From an uncultured Bacteroidales bacterium (GTDB taxonomy: Bacteria; Bacteroidota; Bacteroidia; Bacteroidales; UBA932), in assembly GCA_946405485.1 (NCBI GenBank), contig CAMJHJ010000141.1, forward strand, positions 1-6,379: a stretch of DNA of 6,379 bases, written 5' to 3'. This document shows, one piece after another, positions 1-6,133 of the stretch. The notes beneath the pieces are model-generated. The model was not told where the DNA came from. It did no database searches and was given only the letters and a program-made list of their open reading frames with translations. How positions within the stretch are numbered: the stretch's first letter is position 1; every line of letters begins with the position of its first letter. Made by a program: the position numbers and the translations under genes.

Positions 1-83
1 GCTTCTGCGGCATCGCTTATCTGCTGGCCTGGGTCATCATGAAGAGCCTCGTGCCCAAGTACAAGCCGATCGTGATCGAATAA
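1..83 (+). CDS. C-terminal end of a membrane transporter, probably MFS (partial)
   Basis: The reading frame is open from the window edge (first full codon at 3) to TAA at 81-83, giving only the last 26 residues. They begin FCGIAYLLAWVIMKSL, a hydrophobic stretch fitting a final transmembrane helix, and continue with a short basic cytoplasmic tail, VPKYKPIVIE. From memory this ending resembles Bacteroidales MFS sugar/hexuronate transporters (ExuT-like), but 26 residues cannot prove the family. The gene converges on araB with only 9 bp between the stop codons. A sugar transporter next to ribulokinase would fit a pentose/uronate use locus, which is inference. Its terminator hairpin starts 26 nt after the stop, inside the araB coding region. 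Confidence 0.5.
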   Translation, partial: FCGIAYLLAWVIMKSLVPKYKPIVIE

Positions 84-92
84 CGGTCCCGT

Positions 93-1748
93 TTATATAT
101 CGCCCTTGAATATCTCTCGCTCCGTGAGTGCACCGAGCGAGAGATATTTTTCATACAGAGGAGCATAAGCGGCCGTCCGGGCAGGATCCGGGATGTATTC
201 CCGGAGGAAACCGCTGCCCATGGCAGAGACCGCTTCTTCCACCCGTCCGTAGATGCCGGAGGCGGTCGCAGCAAACATCGCGGCGCCCAGAGCGCAGGCC
301 TGGTCCGTGCCGCAGATCCGGATCGGAACACCGAGCACATCGGCCATCATCTGCATCACGAAGGGACTCTTATGGGCGATACCGCCCACGCCGATGACCT
401 GGTCAATCCGTATCCCCTCCCGCACGAAACGGTCGGAAATCGCCTTGGTACCGAACACTGTCGCTTCCACCAGGGAACGGTAGATGCCGGGAGCCGTCGT
501 CCCAAGGGTAAATCCGGCGACAGTCCCTTTCATCAAGGGATTGGCGTCAGGTGTCCGGCGCCCGTTGATCCAGTCTGTCGCGACCATGCCGGTCCCTCCC
601 GGGGAAAGGGCGGAGGCCGCTTCATCCAACGCAGGCAGGATCCTGCGACAAACTTTTTCCAGGGCTTCTCCTTCCAGGCCTGAGAATGCCCGCAGGGGCC
701 ACTCCAAAACCCGGCGCCACATCGCATAGACATCGCCGAAGCTGCTCTGGCCCGCCTCCAGCCCGACCAGGCCGGGCAGAATACTCCCGTCCGTCTGTCC
801 ACAGATGCCCGGGATGCAACGGGAACCTATTTCTTCCGCCGGCACGACGGTCATGTCACAGGTGGAAGTCCCGATCACCCGTACCAGTGTATGAAGCCCC
901 ACCCCGGCGCCAACCGCTCCGACATGCGCATCCAGCGCTCCTCCTGCGACGATGACGGAGCTTGGAAGACCCAGGCGTTCCGCCCATTCGGGGCAAAGGG
1001 TTCCGACGGGACGGTCGGCCGTTAGCGCCGGTCCCGAAACTTTCTCCCGCCAGCCTTGGAGCAGAGGATCGATGCCGGAGAAGAACGACTCGGGAGGCAG
1101 ACCGCCCCAGGACGCGTGCCAGAGGGCCTTGTGCCCCTGAGCGCAACGGCTGCGTACGACATCCGCATCCCGCTTCACGCCGGTCACGATGGCCGGGAGC
1201 CACTCACAGCATTCTACAAAACCGCCGGCAGCCGCGGCAAGCGGGGCGGAGGCACGCAAGACATGCAGAAGTTTGGCCCAGAACCATTCAGGACTGTACG
1301 CGCCACCCTCGTACATCGTATAATCCGTCCCGGAAGAACGGCAGGCGGCATTGATCTCCTCCGCCTCGCGCAGGGCAGTGTGGTCTTTCCAGAGGACGAA
1401 CATCGCATCCGGATCCTCGGCGAACTCAGGAAGGAGGGAAAGCGGGGTGAGCGTCCCGTCGGTCAGGCAGGGCGTCGATCCGGTCGTATCGAAAGCGAGG
1501 CCGACCACATGGGAAGCCGTGCCGGCGGGGCAGCGGGAGAGGGCATCCCGCACGGTGGATTCCAACACTTCGAGATAGTCGGCGGGATGCTGGCGCCAGC
1601 GGTTGGCCGACGGATCGCAATACAGTCCTTGCTTCCACCGGGGATAATCCGCGACCGCGGAGGCAAGGATACGGCCGTCAGCCGTATCCACGACCAGCGC
1701 CCGCGCAGAGTCGGTGCCATAGTCGAGTCCGATTACGTATTTTTCCAT
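93..1748 (-). CDS. araB: L-ribulokinase
   Basis: Cytoplasmic FGGY-family carbohydrate kinase of 551 residues, close to the usual ribulokinase length (about 560). It phosphorylates L-ribulose with ATP to L-ribulose 5-phosphate in L-arabinose catabolism. Visible motifs: the N-terminal nucleotide/phosphate loop DYGTDSAR (residues 9-16); LWKDHTA (119-125); the segment AGGALDAHVGAVGAG (268-282), whose Asp273 fits the catalytic base of FGGY kinases; GTSTCDM (293-299); the ribulokinase-like TDWINGRRTPDAN (391-403); and the C-terminal GVGGIAHKSPFVMQMMADVL (453-472). The ATG at 1748 gives the normal MEKYVIGLDYGT start; no strong Shine-Dalgarno precedes it. The gene is divergent from rpsO, with about 50 bp between the araB start and the rpsO -7 element, and convergent with the transporter. 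No araA or araD is visible nearby, so it may be transcribed alone. I see no clear AraR operator or Bacteroidota promoter on its strand. Xylulokinase or another FGGY kinase is less likely given the ribulokinase-like motifs. Confidence 0.93.
   Translation of the reverse strand: MEKYVIGLDYGTDSARALVVDTADGRILASAVADYPRWKQGLYCDPSANRWRQHPADYLEVLESTVRDALSRCPAGTASHVVGLAFDTTGSTPCLTDGTLTPLSLLPEFAEDPDAMFVLWKDHTALREAEEINAACRSSGTDYTMYEGGAYSPEWFWAKLLHVLRASAPLAAAAGGFVECCEWLPAIVTGVKRDADVVRSRCAQGHKALWHASWGGLPPESFFSGIDPLLQGWREKVSGPALTADRPVGTLCPEWAERLGLPSSVIVAGGALDAHVGAVGAGVGLHTLVRVIGTSTCDMTVVPAEEIGSRCIPGICGQTDGSILPGLVGLEAGQSSFGDVYAMWRRVLEWPLRAFSGLEGEALEKVCRRILPALDEAASALSPGGTGMVATDWINGRRTPDANPLMKGTVAGFTLGTTAPGIYRSLVEATVFGTKAISDRFVREGIRIDQVIGVGGIAHKSPFVMQMMADVLGVPIRICGTDQACALGAAMFAATASGIYGRVEEAVSAMGSGFLREYIPDPARTAAYAPLYEKYLSLGALTEREIFKGDI
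109..151 (+). terminator. Rho-independent terminator of the upstream transporter gene
   Basis: Perfect 14-bp inverted arms lie at 109-122 (AATATCTCTCGCTC) and 135-148. After one C-C mismatch the stem continues with GTG/CAC (124-126/131-133) around a 4-nt loop. Five T residues follow at 147-151 on the + strand. On the minus strand no T run follows the hairpin, so it should act on the + strand transcript only. It lies wholly within the 3' coding part of araB. Confidence 0.8.
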
Positions 1749-1776
1749 CTATCTTGCATTTATGTTTGTCCAAGGA

Positions 1777-1807
1777 TTTGTAATATAATTATTTTTGTCT
1801 AAATTTG
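1777..1807 (+). promoter_or_regulatory. Bacteroidota-type promoter of rpsO
   Basis: TTTG at 1777-1780 is followed, after exactly 19 bases, by TAAATTTG at 1800-1807. This matches the Bacteroidota housekeeping consensus TTTG (-33) and TAnnTTTG (-7) with normal spacing. Transcription should start near 1812-1816. It therefore lies downstream of the TTG at 1795, which excludes the longer rpsO reading frame starting there and supports the ATG at 1870. The leader would be about 55 nt. Confidence 0.75.
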
Positions 1808-1869
1808 CACGCTTTTTCCGCAAAGGAGGAAGTTTACATTTAATTTTTAACCCCAAAATTTTTTGCAAA

Positions 1870-2145
1870 ATGGCTGAATATTTGATGCCTGAAAAGAAGC
1901 AAGAGATTTTCGCGAAGTACGGGAAGTCCAATAAGGATACCGGTTCTCCTGAGAGTCAGGTTGCTTTATTCTCCTACCGTATCGCTCACCTCACCGAGCA
2001 CGTGAAGAAGAACAAGAAAGACGTGGTGACGCGTCGCTCCCTTCTCCGTCTCGTCGGTAAGAGGCGTCAGGTGCTGGATTATCTCCAGCGGACCGACATC
2101 GAGAGATACAGAAATATCGTCAAGGAGCTGGGTCTCCGCCGATAA
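1870..2145 (+). CDS. rpsO: 30S ribosomal protein S15
   Basis: Small ribosomal subunit protein of 91 residues (family usual length 88-91) that binds the central domain of 16S rRNA and organises the platform. Family signatures: [12 protein letters not shown] (9-20), [20 protein letters not shown] (23-42), the basic [11 protein letters not shown] (62-72) and the ending [15 protein letters not shown] (76-90). The start ATG at 1870 is chosen because it gives the normal S15 N-terminus and because the promoter overlaps the longer frame that begins at 1795. The base context just upstream is A/T-rich (TTTTTTGCAAA), usual for Bacteroidota starts; a perfect Shine-Dalgarno-like AAAGGAGGA lies 40-48 nt further upstream and is too distant to serve this ATG directly. 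It is followed by an intrinsic terminator and then pnp, the classic rpsO-pnp order. In other bacteria S15 represses its own mRNA through leader structure; whether this leader does so cannot be read from the sequence. Confidence 0.97.
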   Translation: MAEYLMPEKKQEIFAKYGKSNKDTGSPESQVALFSYRIAHLTEHVKKNKKDVVTRRSLLRLVGKRRQVLDYLQRTDIERYRNIVKELGLRR

Positions 2146-2162
2146 TCAAAGGATAGGGAAAC

Positions 2163-2198
2163 AAGGGGATGGGTTCCTGGTGGGACCATCCCCTTTTT
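2163..2198 (+). terminator. Intrinsic terminator or attenuator between rpsO and pnp
   Basis: Perfect 10-bp arms lie at 2163-2172 (AAGGGGATGG) and 2186-2195 (CCATCCCCTT). An additional inner stem (2174-2177 with 2182-2185, one G-U pair, one bulged G) closes a 4-nt loop. The T run is 2194-2198. It starts 18 nt after the rpsO stop and should end most rpsO transcripts, with read-through possibly feeding pnp. Confidence 0.85.
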
Positions 2199-2215
2199 GA
2201 TTGAAAAAAAACGGT

Positions 2216-2232
2216 GTGCGGACGGTCCGCAC
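2216..2232 (+). promoter_or_regulatory. 17-nt GC-rich palindrome in the pnp leader
   Basis: GTGCGGAC (2216-2223) and GTCCGCAC (2225-2232) are perfect inverted copies around a single G. The palindrome sits 33 nt upstream of the pnp ATG and just after the rpsO terminator. It could be a protein-binding site in DNA or, as RNA, a short hairpin in the pnp leader. In E. coli a pnp leader hairpin is the target of RNase III and PNPase autoregulation; a similar role here is only a guess. Confidence 0.5.
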
Positions 2233-2265
2233 CCGAGCAGTTATAAAGACGTAAAGAAAACAGTA

Positions 2266-4683
2266 ATGAACGTTATCACGAAAAAGATCGAACTCGCGGA
2301 CGGCCGCGTGATTGAGATCGAAACCGGAAAACTCGCCAAGCAGGCGGACGGTTCCGCTGTCGTGAAGATGGGAGGCACGATGATCCTCGCCACCATCTGC
2401 GCAGCAAAGGAAGTCAAGGAGGGTACCGACTTCATGCCCCTCACCGTGGACTACAGGGAGAAATATTTCGCCGCAGGCCGCTATCCCGGCGGTTTCATGA
2501 AGCGCGAGAGCAAGCCTTCGGACTACGAGATCCTCGTCGCCCGTCTGGTGGACCGTCCCATCCGTCCCCTGTGGCCGGATGATTTCCACCTGGAGGTTTT
2601 TGTCTACCTGACCCTCATTTCCGCGGATAAGGACACCCAGCCCGACGCCCTCGCCGGCCTGGCCGCTTCCGCCGCCCTCGCCACTTCCGACCTGCCTTTC
2701 GGCGGTCCCGTTTCCGAGGTGCGCGTCGCCCGCGTGAACGGACAGTTCGTCATCAATCCCAGCTTCTCCCAGATGGCCGACAGCGACCTCGAACTGATGG
2801 TCGCCGCCACCGAAGAGAACATCATGATGGTCGAAGGTGAGATGAACGAGGTCAGCGAGCACGACATGCTCGAGGCCATCAAGTTCGCCCACGAAGAGAT
2901 CAAGCGCCACTGCCGCGTGCAGAAGGAGCTCATCGCCGAGCTCGGCAACGAGACCAAGCGCGACTATCCTCACGATGTCGAGGATGAGGACCTCAGGAAG
3001 GCCGTCGAGGCTTTCTGCTATGACAAGTGCTATGCACTCGCCAAGTCCGCCAAGCCCAAGCACGAGCGCGAGGACGGTTTCACCGCCATCAAGGACGAGT
3101 TCCTGGCCACCATCCCGGAGGAGGAGCTCGAGGAGAAGACCCCGCTCGTAGAGAGATATTACCATGCCGTCGAGAAAGAGGCCATGCGCAACATGATCCT
3201 CGACGAGGGCATCCGCCTGGACGGCCGCGTCTGCGACCAGGTCCGTCCGATCTGGTGCGAGGTGGACTACCTCCCCTGCGCCCACGGCTCCGCCATCTTC
3301 ACCCGCGGTGAGACCCAGTCCCTCGCGAGCGTGACCCTCGGCACCAAGCTGGACATGAAGGAGATCGACTCCGTCCTGGTCCAGGGTGACCAGCAGTTCG
3401 TCCTGCACTATAACTTCCCTCCTTTCGCCACCGGCGAAGCGAAACCGATGCGTGCCCCCGGCCGTCGTGAGATCGGTCACGGCAACCTGGCGATGCGGGC
3501 CCTCAAGCCCGTTGTCCCGCTCGCTCCGGAGAATCCCTACGCCGTACGCGTGGTGAGCGACATCCTCGAGTCCAACGGTTCTTCCTCCATGGCTTCCGTC
3601 TGCGGCGGCTGCCTGGCCCTGATGGATGCGGGCGTGAAGATCAAGAAGCCGGTCGCGGGCGTCGCGATGGGTCTGATCACCGATGCCGAGCGTCCCAATG
3701 ACCGCTACGCCATCCTGACCGACATCCTCGGCGACGAGGACCACCTCGGCGACATGGACTTCAAGGTCACCGGCACGAAGGACGGTATCACCGCCACCCA
3801 GATGGATATCAAGGTCGACGGTCTGAGCTATGACGTCCTGGAGAAAGCCCTCGAGCAGGCGCGCCAGGGCCGCATGCACATCATGGGCGAGATGTTGAAG
3901 ACCATCAGCGAGCCCCGTGAAGACTACAAGCCCTTCGTTCCCCGCATCGTCCAGCTCCGTGTGGCTTCCGAGTTCATCGGCGCCATCATCGGCAAGGGCG
4001 GCGAGACCATCCAGAAGATCCAGAAGGAGACCGGCACCGTCATCAATATCGACGAGGAACCCATCCCCGGCACCAACCTTACCGAAGGCGTCGTGGACAT
4101 CGCTTCCACCGACAAGGAGGCCATGCAGAAGGCCCTCGACTGGATCAAGGGTATCTGCGCGGTTCCCGAGGCCGGCCAGGTCTACCATGGCAAGGTCGTC
4201 AGCATCCTCGAGTTCGGTGCATTCATCGAGATTCTTCCCGGCAAGGAAGGCCTCCTGCACGTCTCAGAGATCGCATGGACCAAGACCGAGAAGGTTGAGG
4301 ACGTCCTCAAGGTCGGTGACGAGGTGGATGTCAAGCTCCTCGAGATCGATCCCAAGACCGGCAAGATGCGCCTCTCGATGCGCGCTCTGACTGAGAAGCC
4401 GGAAGGCTGGAAGGAGCCTGAGCGTCGCGGTGGAGACCGTGGCCCGCGCGGCGGCAATGACCGTGGCGAGCGCAGGGACCGCGGTGAGCGCGGCGGCGAA
4501 CGTGGCGGTGAGCGCCGTGACCGTGGCGAGCGTCGCGGCGGAGACCGTGGCGAGCGTGGCCCTCGTGGCGAGCGCGGTGAGCGCCCGAATGGCGAGCGGA
4601 AGCAGTTCGGCCAGCGGGTGAACGCCCCGAAGCCTCTCGCTCCCGCCGTGGATGACACCCCCAAGGAGGACGAAATCTTCTAA
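2266..4683 (+). CDS. pnp: Polynucleotide phosphorylase (polyribonucleotide nucleotidyltransferase)
   Basis: Phosphorolytic 3'-to-5' exoribonuclease of 805 residues, about 95 longer than E. coli PNPase (711). It degrades RNA to nucleoside diphosphates using phosphate, can run in reverse, and normally forms a trimeric ring. Domain order: first RNase PH-like domain (about 8-150), helical linker (about 240-310), catalytic second RNase PH domain (about 315-550), KH domain (about 560-625) with IIGKGG (574-579), and S1 domain (about 637-705). Active-site features seen: GRREIGHG (399-406), the phosphate-binding ESNGSSSM (435-442), and D490/D496 in [10 protein letters not shown], matching E. coli D486/D492. 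An Arg/Gly-rich tail (721-778) with 13 RG dipeptides and an acidic end follows. The ATG at 2266 starts the standard [14 protein letters not shown] sequence; the in-frame upstream extension runs through the leader palindrome and terminator T run, so it is rejected. There is no clear Shine-Dalgarno and no consensus promoter in the 120-nt gap after rpsO, so read-through from rpsO is plausible. Confidence 0.97.
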   Translation: MNVITKKIELADGRVIEIETGKLAKQADGSAVVKMGGTMILATICAAKEVKEGTDFMPLTVDYREKYFAAGRYPGGFMKRESKPSDYEILVARLVDRPIRPLWPDDFHLEVFVYLTLISADKDTQPDALAGLAASAALATSDLPFGGPVSEVRVARVNGQFVINPSFSQMADSDLELMVAATEENIMMVEGEMNEVSEHDMLEAIKFAHEEIKRHCRVQKELIAELGNETKRDYPHDVEDEDLRKAVEAFCYDKCYALAKSAKPKHEREDGFTAIKDEFLATIPEEELEEKTPLVERYYHAVEKEAMRNMILDEGIRLDGRVCDQVRPIWCEVDYLPCAHGSAIFTRGETQSLASVTLGTKLDMKEIDSVLVQGDQQFVLHYNFPPFATGEAKPMRAPGRREIGHGNLAMRALKPVVPLAPENPYAVRVVSDILESNGSSSMASVCGGCLALMDAGVKIKKPVAGVAMGLITDAERPNDRYAILTDILGDEDHLGDMDFKVTGTKDGITATQMDIKVDGLSYDVLEKALEQARQGRMHIMGEMLKTISEPREDYKPFVPRIVQLRVASEFIGAIIGKGGETIQKIQKETGTVINIDEEPIPGTNLTEGVVDIASTDKEAMQKALDWIKGICAVPEAGQVYHGKVVSILEFGAFIEILPGKEGLLHVSEIAWTKTEKVEDVLKVGDEVDVKLLEIDPKTGKMRLSMRALTEKPEGWKEPERRGGDRGPRGGNDRGERRDRGERGGERGGERRDRGERRGGDRGERGPRGERGERPNGERKQFGQRVNAPKPLAPAVDDTPKEDEIF
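4426..4599 (+). repeat. Coding tandem-like repeats for the PNPase RG/RGG tail
   Basis: This stretch encodes residues 721-778 of PNPase. It is built from imperfect repeats of units such as GACCGTGGCGAGCG, giving RGGDRG, RGERRD and RGERGGE motifs, with five RGG triplets in all. Such tails are usually disordered and bind RNA. The repetitive DNA could vary in copy number between strains. The low complexity also keeps several false frames open on both strands. Confidence 0.8.
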
Positions 4684-4691
4684 TTGACTGA

Positions 4692-4707
4692 TACCCGGCA
4701 ACGGGTA
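4692..4707 (+). other. Small hairpin with a GCAA (GNRA) loop in the pnp 3' UTR
   Basis: TACCCG (4692-4697) and CGGGTA (4702-4707) are perfect inverted copies closing a GCAA tetraloop, a very stable RNA loop type. It begins 8 nt after the pnp stop and lies upstream of the terminator. It may block 3' exonucleases or be neutral. Confidence 0.5.
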
Positions 4708-4743
4708 CCGGAGAAAGATACACCCCAAAACGAGGACTGCGAT

Positions 4744-4779
4744 AAGGCCGGCAGGAAAGATCTTCCCGCCGGCCTTTTT
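4744..4779 (+). terminator. Rho-independent terminator of pnp
   Basis: Perfect 9-bp arms lie at 4744-4752 (AAGGCCGGC) and 4768-4776 (GCCGGCCTT). After an A-C mismatch an inner GGAA/TTCC stem follows. The T run is 4775-4779. It ends exactly where the transposase element begins (4780). On the opposite strand no T run follows, so it probably does not stop the transposase transcript. Confidence 0.88.
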
Positions 4780-4781
4780 CT

Positions 4782-4825
4782 TGCCACAGAATGACCGTAA
4801 AGAGGCTTTCATTCATTCTGCGACA
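4782..4825 (+). repeat. Hairpin unit 1 (left block)
   Basis: TGCCACAGAATGA (4782-4794), an 18-nt spacer, then TCATTCTGCGACA (4813-4825). The arms pair with two mismatches (C-A and A-C at arm positions 3 and 5), leaving an unbroken 8-bp stem next to the loop. It starts 2 nt after the pnp terminator T run. Confidence 0.85.
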
Positions 4826-4853
4826 CGGCTTCGGTCGCGTCAGCGCGTTTCTC

Positions 4854-4897
4854 TGCCACAGAATGAATCGGGAGCCTCTCGCAATCATTCTGCGACA
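4854..4897 (+). repeat. Hairpin unit 2 (left block), containing the transposase stop codon
   Basis: TGCCACAGAATGA (4854-4866), an 18-nt spacer, then TCATTCTGCGACA (4885-4897). It has the same arms and the same two mismatches as unit 1. Read on the minus strand, the right arm supplies the last codons GTC GCA GAA and the stop TGA of the transposase gene. The 28-nt gap to unit 1 (4826-4853) is GC-rich. Confidence 0.85.
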
Positions 4898-5898
4898 TCG
4901 TACTGAAGACAGAGACAGCGCCTGAGCTGCTGCTCCGTGACCGTCTTTCCCGCAAGAAGGTTGCCGCGACCGTTCGGCAAGCCCGATTCCCGGGGCCGGA
5001 TTCCAGCACTGCGCCGACTCTCCTGCCACAATGCGTTACCGATTTCCGCACGTCTGGTCCGCGGCAAGTCATAGATGCTATTATTTCCACCTCCTTTGCA
5101 ATAACGGGGAACGATCGTTTCATCAATGATGCGGCATAATTCCAGATCCGTCATCCGGGAATGGTTCACCCGCCCCTGCTCATTGATCAGTGCCAGGCGC
5201 AAATCAAAATCCGGGATGCCGGACTCGATGGCCGACATTGTGACAGGAGGAGTATCGTTCTCCTTTTGCTGGTCCAGCAGATCCTTTTCATCCGTCAGTT
5301 TGTTCATCTGGAAAAGATAATTACGGGGCGTGATGTAGATTTCCTCCACATATGCCGTATCCAGGATATCCTCCCGCAGCAGCAGTCCCGATGCATTCAT
5401 CCGATAACCGGACGGAACGGAGATGTTGGAAGGCAGATACAGGTGCCGCTTCCCGGCATCTATCAAAACCGGGGCATCCGCTTTTCCCAGCGCTTCCCGG
5501 AAGAAAGCATTGGCGGAGCAGTGGGGATAGCCGAAAGGCGTTGCAGACAGACCATGGTGAAGTCCTTGCCGTATCACATAGTTCAACATGGTCGTCGTAT
5601 GGTGCAGCCCGTTGATTTCCAAAGAAAAGTACTTCCGCTCACCCAGACGGCCTTTCCTGTGATACTTTGTATTAAAGTAGCGGGAGTAGGCATTTCGGAA
5701 GCGGTAGAACAACTCTTTGTGATTGTCGGTCTGTGCGCCCAGATGATGATGGGTACTCAGAAACCCTTCCGCAAGGGCCCGGGATTCCGTGGACAGCACG
5801 GCACAAGCCAAGGCATTGAAGCCCATGATCAGGTCCGCCTCGCTGCGGAACATTACTTCATCGTGTGATGAAAGACATAGATGATAGGTCTTTCTCAT
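4885..5898 (-). CDS. HUH/Y1 (IS200-like) transposase, REP-associated tyrosine transposase-like
   Basis: Predicted 337-residue single-strand DNA endonuclease/transposase. The N-terminal half fits the Y1 transposase fold: a YHL strand near residue 5; LSTHHHLGAQT (47-57), aligning with the usual MPNHxHLLxRT, so His50 and His52 would be the metal-binding pair, with a third His between them where a hydrophobic residue is usual; FRNAYSRYFNTKYHRKGRLGE (67-87), like the FNRRYGRSGHLF segment; and MLNYVIRQGLHHGL (104-117), like YIHLNPVRAGLV, with Tyr107 the probable nucleophile. After PFGYPHCSANAFF the family core ends. The C-terminal part (about 225-337) includes TDLELCRIIDETIVP, LPRTRRAEIGNAL and EQQLRRCLC, perhaps a helix-turn-helix DNA-binding region. 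The start at 5898 is chosen because GAAAGGAA lies at a proper distance upstream; an in-frame ATG at 5934 would add 12 residues but has no well-placed ribosome-binding site. The gene is flanked by hairpin blocks, its stop is in one of them, and it appears intact. A domesticated, non-mobile role is possible. Confidence 0.8.
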   Translation of the reverse strand: MRKTYHLCLSSHDEVMFRSEADLIMGFNALACAVLSTESRALAEGFLSTHHHLGAQTDNHKELFYRFRNAYSRYFNTKYHRKGRLGERKYFSLEINGLHHTTTMLNYVIRQGLHHGLSATPFGYPHCSANAFFREALGKADAPVLIDAGKRHLYLPSNISVPSGYRMNASGLLLREDILDTAYVEEIYITPRNYLFQMNKLTDEKDLLDQQKENDTPPVTMSAIESGIPDFDLRLALINEQGRVNHSRMTDLELCRIIDETIVPRYCKGGGNNSIYDLPRTRRAEIGNALWQESRRSAGIRPRESGLPNGRGNLLAGKTVTEQQLRRCLCLQYDVAE

Positions 5899-5985
5899 AA
5901 TGCATTTCCTTTCTTTCACAAATCTCCGGCACACATCCCTCTCTACGAACCATTCGCCACATTGGGAAACGCTGTCAGATACTGG

Positions 5986-5998
5986 AATTGCTGCAATT
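5986..5998. other. 13-nt palindrome upstream of the transposase gene
   Basis: AATTGC (5986-5991), a central T, then GCAATT (5993-5998). It is a perfect dyad 87 nt upstream of the chosen transposase start, between the start and the right hairpin block. It could be an operator or chance. The 119-nt leader from 5899 to 6017 shows no clear Bacteroidota promoter on the minus strand. Confidence 0.3.
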
Positions 5999-6017
5999 TT
6001 CGTGCAAGATACCCCCT

Positions 6018-6061
6018 TGCCACAGAATGCATAATACCGCTCTCACATTCATTCTGTGGCA
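6018..6061 (+). repeat. Hairpin unit 3 (right block)
   Basis: TGCCACAGAATGC (6018-6030), an 18-nt spacer, then TCATTCTGTGGCA (6049-6061). The arms pair over 12 bp, with only the loop-proximal C-T position mismatched. It differs from the left-block units in having the GTGGCA end rather than GCGACA. Confidence 0.85.
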
Positions 6062-6089
6062 GCTTTCCGGCCCTTCCAGACCGTTTGTA

Positions 6090-6133
6090 TGCCATAGAAT
6101 GACTCTAACTATCCAGCCATTCATTCTGTGGCA
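6090..6133 (+). repeat. Hairpin unit 4 (right block)
   Basis: TGCCATAGAATGA (6090-6102), an 18-nt spacer, then TCATTCTGTGGCA (6121-6133). One C-to-T change in the left arm gives a T-G wobble, so the stem remains complete. The 28-nt gap to unit 3 (6062-6089) shares about half its positions with the left-block gap, including CGTTT and CAG at the same offsets. Together with the following AG the right arm forms the 15-bp outer inverted repeat. Confidence 0.85.

Noticed and set aside
1056..1802. 248-residue + strand frame opposite araB
   Set aside because: It is a shadow of araB on the opposite strand, without domain features, and it runs into the rpsO promoter.
1795..2145. 116-residue version of S15 starting at TTG 1795
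   Set aside because: The promoter -7 element lies inside the extra part and the added residues do not resemble any S15 N-terminus; ATG 1870 gives a normal 91-residue protein.
2146..4260. 704-residue open frame on the minus strand opposite pnp
   Set aside because: It is an antisense shadow of a GC-rich, strongly codon-biased pnp gene. It has a low-complexity, D/G/L/V/H-rich composition and no recognisable domain, and it runs through the rpsO terminator.
2197..4683. 828-residue version of PNPase starting at TTG 2197
   Set aside because: The extension would cover the rpsO terminator T run and the leader palindrome; ATG 2266 begins the standard PNPase sequence.
5161..5868. 235-residue + strand open frame over the transposase gene
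   Set aside because: It is antisense to a well-supported transposase frame and has no recognisable domain or start context.
5899..5934. Twelve-residue N-terminal extension of the transposase (ATG 5934)
   Set aside because: It has no well-spaced ribosome-binding site, whereas ATG 5898 has GAAAGGAA at a suitable distance. It remains possible.
5954..5965. CGCCACATTGGG as a ninth, degenerate repeat arm
   Set aside because: Only GCCACA matches the arm consensus; the AGAATGA half is missing and the spacing does not fit the 72-bp layout.
4782..6133. CRISPR array
   Set aside because: The repeats are only 13 nt and alternate in orientation, with alternating 18- and 28-nt gaps, and they flank a transposase; no cas genes are present.
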